64,000 nucleotides of DNA. Origin: Mycolicibacterium sediminis (GTDB taxonomy: Bacteria > Actinomycetota > Actinomycetes > Mycobacteriales > Mycobacteriaceae). Under the pieces are notes generated by a model. It was not told where the DNA came from. It saw nothing but the letters and a program-made list of their open reading frames with translations, and searched no databases. A program made the position numbers and the translations under genes. The stretch's first letter is position 1; each line of letters begins with the position of its first letter. Positions 59,169 to 64,000 of the stretch are shown piece by piece. The DNA is taken from positions 4,960,001 to 5,024,000 of the forward strand of contig NZ_AP022588.1 in NCBI RefSeq assembly GCF_010731735.1, written 5' to 3'.

Positions 59169-60797
59169 GTCATGACACGTACACGCGGACCGGCGAGGTT
59201 GATCCTCGGCGGCTGGCTGACGGTGACGATGCTGTTGGCCACGACCGTGCTCGCGCCTGATCCCGGGCAGCGACCGGAGGCCTCCTCGACCATCGGCGGC
59301 CCGTACGCCGCGCTGCTGGCCAGCGCGGTGGATCTCGGCCCCTCCCGTCGGGCCGACGCTCGACTGACAGTGGCGCTCCGGGATTCTGCGCACCCATCGG
59401 CCCTGATGCGGTGGGCCGACGGGGTGGGTCTCGGCGTGCGCTGGCACCCGGGCGAGGACTGGGCCATCGTCGAGGGCTCGGCCGACGCCGTCGCCGATGC
59501 CTTCGACGTGCCCGTGCACGACTACCGCGGTCGGCGGGACGAGGTGTTCTACGCATCGCCCAGCCAGCCCGCGGTTCCGGAGGCGGTCCGCGACGGCGTC
59601 ACCGACCTCGGCCGCATCCTCGGCTTCACCCCGCACCGCGAGGCACGGCCGGGAACGTTCCCGCTGGACGTCCCACGCCAGGGCCTGACCCCCACCAACC
59701 TGCTGACCGCGTACAACGCCGATGGTCTCGCCGCACGGGGTTTCACCGGCAAGGGCCAGACGATCGTCGTCTACGCCTTCCACGGCTTCGACCAGAAGGA
59801 CCTCGACGACTTCACCACGATGTCGGGACTGCCGCCGCTCGAGCCCGTCCTGCTGGGCGGCATGCCCGACGACACGAACGGCGCCGAGACGGTGATGGAC
59901 CTCCAGGTCGCACACGCGATCGCCCCCGACGCGCGAAAGGTGGTCGTCAACGCGCGTCCCACGCTGGAGGGCGGCCGGACCTACGAGCGGATCGCCGAGA
60001 TGTTCGACGAGGCCGACCGCGAGTACCCCGGCGCGGTGTGGAGCCTCTCGATCGGCTGGGGATGCGACGCCCTGATCACGGCGACCGACCTCAAACCGGT
60101 GCAGTCGGCGCTCGAACGGGCCCAGTCGCACGGGACTGCGGCGTTCACCGCCAGCGGCGACACCGCAGGCCTGGAGTGCAAGGGCGGACCCAACTGGTCG
60201 GCCCCGCCAGGGCCCGACGACGTCGGGCTCGACGCGGTGGCGTCTCTGCCCGCCATGACGTCGGTGGGTGGCACCACGCTCTCGACGGACGCGGCGGGTC
60301 AGTGGCAGGCCGAGCAGGCCTGGTTCGACTCGCCGCTGTCGCAGGGCACGAGCGGCGGGGTGTCCAAGCTGTTCCCCCGACCGGCGTGGCAGCGGGGGCT
60401 CGACGTCGAGCGCGACAGCGGTAAGCGCAAGCGCCGGCTGACCCCCGACGTCTCCGCCGCCGCCGATCCGTTCACGGGAGTGAAGATCCGGTTCGACGGC
60501 CAGGACCTCGTCGGAGCGGGTACGTCGCAGGCCGCACCCATCTGGGCGGGCCTCACCGCGCTGATGAACCAGTACCTCATCGCCAACGGCGGTCGGGCGG
60601 TGGGAGCGATCAATCCCATGCTGTACCGGGTGGCGTCCGGGGCGAATGCACCCGGGTTCCGCGACGTGGACCTCGGCGCCAACGCGGTCGATCTGACCGG
60701 CCCGGGATACGACCTCGTCACCGGACTGGGCAGCCCGAACGTCGAGGCGCTCGTCGACGACTTCCTCGACGTACAGCGGGGCGTCGCACCGCGGTGA
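59169..60797 (+). CDS. Secreted S53 (sedolisin) family peptidase
   Basis: 542 residues from the ATG at 59169. The signal peptide ends near residue 30. Pro-domain residues run to about 175 (pro-kumamolisin type). In the catalytic domain the Glu-Asp pair is in ETVMDLQVAHAIAPDA, the oxyanion Asp in SGDTAG and the nucleophile Ser in GAGTSQAAPIW. The calcium-site region is FRDVDLG with GPGYDLVTGLG. These peptidases work in acid, outside the cell. The stop overlaps the GTG of the zinc-ribbon membrane protein (GTGA), so the two are made together. There is no counterpart at this place in M. tuberculosis. Confidence 0.88.
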   Translation, partial: VMTRTRGPARLILGGWLTVTMLLATTVLAPDPGQRPEASSTIGGPYAALLASAVDLGPSRRADARLTVALRDSAHPSALMRWADGVGLGVRWHPGEDWAIVEGSADAVADAFDVPVHDYRGRRDEVFYASPSQPAVPEAVRDGVTDLGRILGFTPHREARPGTFPLDVPRQGLTPTNLLTAYNADGLAARGFTGKGQTIVVYAFHGFDQKDLDDFTTMSGLPPLEPVLLGGMPDDTNGAETVMDLQVAHAIAPDARKVVVNARPTLEGGRTYERIAEMFDEADREYPGAVWSLSIGWGCDALITATDLKPVQSALERAQSHGTAAFTASGDTAGLECKGGPNWSAPPGPDDVGLDAVASLPAMTSVGGTTLSTDAAGQWQAEQAWFDSPLSQGTSGGVSKLFPRPAWQRGLDVERDSGKRKRRLTPDVSAAADPFTGVKIRFDGQDLVGAGTSQAAPIWAGLTALMNQYLIANGGRAVGAINPMLYRVASGANAPGFRDVDLGANAVDLTGPGYDLVTGLGSPNVEALVDDFLDVQRGVAPR

Positions 60798-62569
60798 GCG
60801 CGCCGAAGTGCCGTGCCTGCGGCATCGGACCGACCGACGGCGACTTCTGCGGGCAGTGCGGCGCGCTGACCACGTCGAGGCGCGGTGACGGCCCGGATTG
60901 GTTGCGCCGCTCCAGGTATGGCGGTGCGGCGCACGGTTCGGCGGTCGGTCCCGGGCTCGTCACGACCGTCTATCCGCTGCTTCCGCGCCGGCTGCTCGGC
61001 GTCTTCCGCATCGCGCTGATCGTCGTCGTGGCCGTGCTGGTGGTGACGGCGGCGTTCCGGTGGCAGCCGCCACTGGTCGCGGCGGTCGGTCTGGGCCTGC
61101 TGCTCCTGTTCGTTGCCTACGCGTGCACGATCGGCGTCGTCGGACGAGTAGTCGGGCTCGGCGTCCTGTCGGTCACCGTCGGCACGAGTGCCGGCCTCGG
61201 CGTCGCGTGGGCGCTCGGCACGGAGGCTGCGGCGGCCCTCGAGTCGGGCGACGCGCTGGGCCTTCCCGTCAGCCTCACCCGTGTACTGGTGACGGACCTG
61301 GCGGTCCCGCTGTCGTTCGTACTCTGCCTGTTCACCACCGTCCTGGTGGTGCGCCTGTGGCGGCGCAACGACCGAGACGTCTTGACCGGGTACGTGATCG
61401 GCGCACTCGCCGCCTACTGCTTCACCGGCGTGGGCACTCTCGTCCGGTTGGCGGCCTCGTTCGCCTCGGAGGCGGACGAGGACAACACCCGGTCGTTCGT
61501 CGGGTTGGCGGCCGCCGCGATCGTGCAGGGCGTCGCGCTGCCGCTGACGGCGGCGGCCGTGGCCGGCGCGTTCGGGGCCGGCCTCTGGTTCTCGGCACGG
61601 CCCGATGATCCCCGTCCCCCGCCACGCCGAGCGACCTCGCCGCTGGGCGTCGTCGCGTTCGGAGTCGTCGCCTACCTGGGTCTCGGGTTGCTCGACCTGG
61701 TGGAGGTCCCCTACGCCGTCGACGTGGCGGTCTACGCGCTGCTGGCGGTGCTGGCGGTGGCCGCGCTCCGGATCGTGCTGCACACCACGCTGCTGCACGA
61801 GTCCCGTGACGACGCGCCCACCGACGAGACGTGCCCCCAGTGCGGCGCGGACGAGTCGGGCCCGCGGTTCTGTGTGAAGTGCGGTGCGGCGCGAGCACTG
61901 CCCACGGGAAGCCGGGTTCGGCCCGCTTTGCTCACCACCGCGATGGGCGCAGGCACGGCGGTGCTGCTCGCGGGATCGGTTGCGTTGTCGGCGTGGCTGA
62001 CGCCACCGGAGCCCAACTACGTCTGTCCTCCGGAGTGCGGACGCCCGCCGATCAGCGAACCGGTCGCCACCAACCCGCGCTTCACCCCGGACACCGGAGA
62101 ATTCACGGTGTCCTACCCGGGCGAGGGGACGGCATACCAGGCGACGTTCGAGCCGAATGGGGTGGTGCTCGAACTCCTCGCAGGGGAAGGCGGCGTCCTG
62201 CGCCTCTTCGGCGAACCCGCAGAGGGCCGCAGTGCCCGTGAGATCGCCAAGCAGGTCGTCGAGGACCACTATGACGACGCGACCTTCGCCTACGAAATCC
62301 CGAACGCAATGGTGGGTTACGAACCGGGCTACGGCGAGGTGGTCGACGTCTTCCCGAGCGACTCGGTCGACGACGACGCGAGGGCCCGGGTACTGGTGAT
62401 GGTGGCGGTCAAGAACGACTACGCCCTGATCGCCGCCGGGGCGGGCCCGTTCCGGGAGTTCACGCCGGAGTTCGGGTCGGGGCATCCGTCGGGGGCCAAC
62501 TTCTTCCTCGCCCTCGACATGGGCAAGTACGTGAACAGCTTCACCTGGCGCGGCGACCCGCCACGCTGA
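60794..62569 (+). CDS. Membrane protein with two zinc ribbons
   Basis: 591 residues from a GTG overlapping the protease stop. The first zinc ribbon is CRACG...CGQCG (about residues 6-23). About seven membrane helices span 65-340. The second ribbon is CPQCG...CVKCG (about 347-367). One more helix lies at about 385-405, and an extracellular C-terminal domain of about 180 residues starts with a CPPEC pair. I do not recognise the domain. Coupling to the S53 protease suggests a shared job, for instance anchoring, sensing or export, but that is inference. Confidence 0.7.
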   Translation: MSAPKCRACGIGPTDGDFCGQCGALTTSRRGDGPDWLRRSRYGGAAHGSAVGPGLVTTVYPLLPRRLLGVFRIALIVVVAVLVVTAAFRWQPPLVAAVGLGLLLLFVAYACTIGVVGRVVGLGVLSVTVGTSAGLGVAWALGTEAAAALESGDALGLPVSLTRVLVTDLAVPLSFVLCLFTTVLVVRLWRRNDRDVLTGYVIGALAAYCFTGVGTLVRLAASFASEADEDNTRSFVGLAAAAIVQGVALPLTAAAVAGAFGAGLWFSARPDDPRPPPRRATSPLGVVAFGVVAYLGLGLLDLVEVPYAVDVAVYALLAVLAVAALRIVLHTTLLHESRDDAPTDETCPQCGADESGPRFCVKCGAARALPTGSRVRPALLTTAMGAGTAVLLAGSVALSAWLTPPEPNYVCPPECGRPPISEPVATNPRFTPDTGEFTVSYPGEGTAYQATFEPNGVVLELLAGEGGVLRLFGEPAEGRSAREIAKQVVEDHYDDATFAYEIPNAMVGYEPGYGEVVDVFPSDSVDDDARARVLVMVAVKNDYALIAAGAGPFREFTPEFGSGHPSGANFFLALDMGKYVNSFTWRGDPPR

Positions 62570-62572
62570 CGG

Positions 62573-63622
62573 TCACGCCTTGCTGAGCGCCGACACGTCG
62601 TCGTCCGCAGGCGCCAGCTCGCCGCCACCCGGGATCGGCGGGATGCGAGTCGCGCGGACGTAGACGACGTCGCCCTCCTTCAATCCCAGCGCCTCGAGGT
62701 CGCCGCGGGTGATCTGCGCCTGGAACGGCTGCTGCGTCGCGGCGTTGGTGAGTTCGATGCGCACTTCGAAGCCGAGCACGACCACGCGGTTGATGGTCGC
62801 CTTGACCACGCCCGTGGAGCCGTCCGCACGGTCGGTGGCGATGGCCATCTCGGGGTTGCGTCCCACGCGGATGTCGTGCGGGCGCACCAGGTTTCCGTTC
62901 AGGGACGAGACGGCGCCGAGGAACGACATCACGAATGCATTCGCCGGGGCGTCGTAGACGTCGGTCGGTGTTCCGACCTGCTCGATCCGCCCCTTGTTGA
63001 GCACGGCGATGCGGTCGGACACGTCGAGCGCCTCCGCCTGGTCGTGGGTCACCAGCACCGTGGTGACGTGCACCTCGTCGTGGAGTCGGCGTAGCCAGGC
63101 CCGGAGGTCTTCGCGGACCTTCGCGTCGAGCGCGCCGAACGGCTCGTCGAGCAGCAGCACCTCGGGGTCGATGGCGAGGGCGCGCGCGAGGGCCATGCGC
63201 TGGCGCTGCCCGCCCGAGAGCTGATTCGGGTAGCGGGCGTGGAAGCCACCGAGACCGACGACGTCGAGGAGGTCGTCGACCTTCTGCTTGACCTCCTTGG
63301 CCGGGCGCTTGCGGATCTTGAGCCCGAACGCGACGTTGTCGCGCACCGTCAGGTGCTTGAACGCCGCGTAGTGCTGGAACACGAAGCCGATGCCCCGACG
63401 CTGCGGCGGCTCGTGCGTCACGTCCCGGCCGTTGATCGTGATGGTTCCGGTGTCGGGCTGGTCGAGACCCGCGATGGCGCGCAGCAGGGTCGACTTGCCC
63501 GATCCGCTCGGCCCGAGCAGTGACGTGAGAGAGCCCTTCGGCACCTCGAAGTCGACGTTCTCGAGCGCGGCGAAGTCGCCGTAGTGCTTGGTGGCGCCTC
63601 GCACGATGATGGCGTCGGTCAT
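62573..63622 (-). CDS. cysA: Sulfate ABC transporter ATP-binding protein
   Basis: 349 residues. Walker A GPSGSGKST, Q-loop VFQHYAAF, signature LSGGQRQRMALARAL, Walker B LLLDEPFGALD and the switch His in VTHDQAEAL are all present. A TOBE-type regulatory domain covers about 235-335. It powers sulfate or thiosulfate import, supplying the assimilation genes nearby. It matches M. tuberculosis CysA1 (Rv2397c). It lies 30 bp after cysW on the same strand. Confidence 0.95.
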   Translation of the reverse strand: MTDAIIVRGATKHYGDFAALENVDFEVPKGSLTSLLGPSGSGKSTLLRAIAGLDQPDTGTITINGRDVTHEPPQRRGIGFVFQHYAAFKHLTVRDNVAFGLKIRKRPAKEVKQKVDDLLDVVGLGGFHARYPNQLSGGQRQRMALARALAIDPEVLLLDEPFGALDAKVREDLRAWLRRLHDEVHVTTVLVTHDQAEALDVSDRIAVLNKGRIEQVGTPTDVYDAPANAFVMSFLGAVSSLNGNLVRPHDIRVGRNPEMAIATDRADGSTGVVKATINRVVVLGFEVRIELTNAATQQPFQAQITRGDLEALGLKEGDVVYVRATRIPPIPGGGELAPADDDVSALSKA

Positions 63623-63652
63623 GGCTTCAGTCTTCCCGAATCGGTGGACATG

Positions 63653-64000
63653 TCACTTGCTCTGCTTGGCACGGCGGGCGTCGAGGACCACCTGGACGAC
63701 GAGCACGATGACGGCGACGGTCATCAGCAGGGTGGAGATGGCGTAGGCGCCGTACATGTCGGCGCGGTTGTAGCGGTCGGAGACGAGCAGGGTCAGGGTC
63801 TGCGAGATGCCCGGCAGGTTGGACGACACCATGACGACGGCGCCGAACTCGCCGAGGGTCCGCGCGATCGTCAACACGATGCCGTAGGTGAGTCCCCAGC
63901 GGATCGACGGAAGCGTGATCCGCCAGAACGTCTGCCACCACGACGACCCCAGGGTGGAGGCCGCCTCCTCCTGATCGGTCCCGAGTTCGTGCAGGACGGG
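63653..64000 (-). CDS. cysW: Sulfate ABC transporter permease CysW, C-terminal part
   Basis: The last 115 codons are visible, open at the window end. EEAASTLGSSWWQTFWRITL is the EAA loop that docks with CysA. It is followed by membrane segments and LGEFGAVVMVSSNLPG, typical of sulfate and molybdate permeases. The end is basic (ARRAKQSK). By order (cysW then cysA) it matches Rv2398c-Rv2397c. Confidence 0.92.
   Translation of the reverse strand, partial: PVLHELGTDQEEAASTLGSSWWQTFWRITLPSIRWGLTYGIVLTIARTLGEFGAVVMVSSNLPGISQTLTLLVSDRYNRADMYGAYAISTLLMTVAVIVLVVQVVLDARRAKQSK

Overview
The window is high-GC actinobacterial DNA. Gene order, protein sequences and signals (IdeR boxes, leaderless promoters, a mycobactin locus) point to a mycobacterium, most likely a rapid-growing Mycolicibacterium-type species. 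Much of it follows the order of the Mycobacterium tuberculosis Rv2326c-Rv2398c segment, with blocks missing and a few insertions. The species assignment is inference.

Layout. 1-5.1 kb: the start of an ECF-type transporter gene, a MarR regulator with an MFS exporter (a matching operator before each), a VIT/CCC1 metal transporter and an acyl-CoA oxidase-like enzyme. 5.1-14.3 kb: LppP-like lipoprotein, tRNA-Asn, two small proteins, dnaG, dgt, a TPM-domain membrane protein, an AbiEi/DUF559 gene and glyS. 14.3-26.5 kb: conserved housekeeping block with smtB-zur (zinc), uppS-recO, amiA2, era through phoH, rsmE, dnaJ2, hrcA and an Rv2375-like gene. The era-to-phoH genes overlap stop-to-start and look like one operon.

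26.5-54 kb: a DUF998 membrane gene and then the mycobactin locus. mbtB-mbtT-mbtC-mbtD-mbtE-mbtF-mbtG-mbtH run leftwards, closely packed and mostly overlapping. mbtA diverges from mbtB across two tandem IdeR-type iron boxes. Where M. tuberculosis has mbtJ and mbtI (salicylate synthase) next to mbtA, this window has one 1739-residue iterative type I polyketide synthase. Its order, KS-AT-TH/DH-KR-ACP, is that of 6-methylsalicylic acid synthase, and a third iron box overlaps its start codon. I infer that this organism caps its mycobactin with 6-methylsalicylate, as in mycobactins of the P/F/H type, and that the PKS replaces or supplements MbtI. The thioesterase fused to MbtB in M. tuberculosis is here a separate gene with a Cys in the nucleophile position.

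54-64 kb: hemW, then the assimilatory sulfate block nirA-cysH-che1, preceded by a cysteine-rich leader peptide of the RRHVD type (probable cysteine attenuator). A small lipoprotein, an S53 (sedolisin) protease coupled to a zinc-ribbon membrane protein, and the sulfate transporter genes cysA and cysW (cut by the window end) follow.

Features not explained by ordinary genes: a roughly 60-bp palindromic element in four copies, each 12-29 bp after a stop codon and in the same orientation relative to that gene; and a 26-bp tandem triplication at the uppS stop/start overlap that makes two 9-codon mini-ORFs in a chain. The only stretch over 300 bp without a large gene (55213-55524) holds the cysteine leader.
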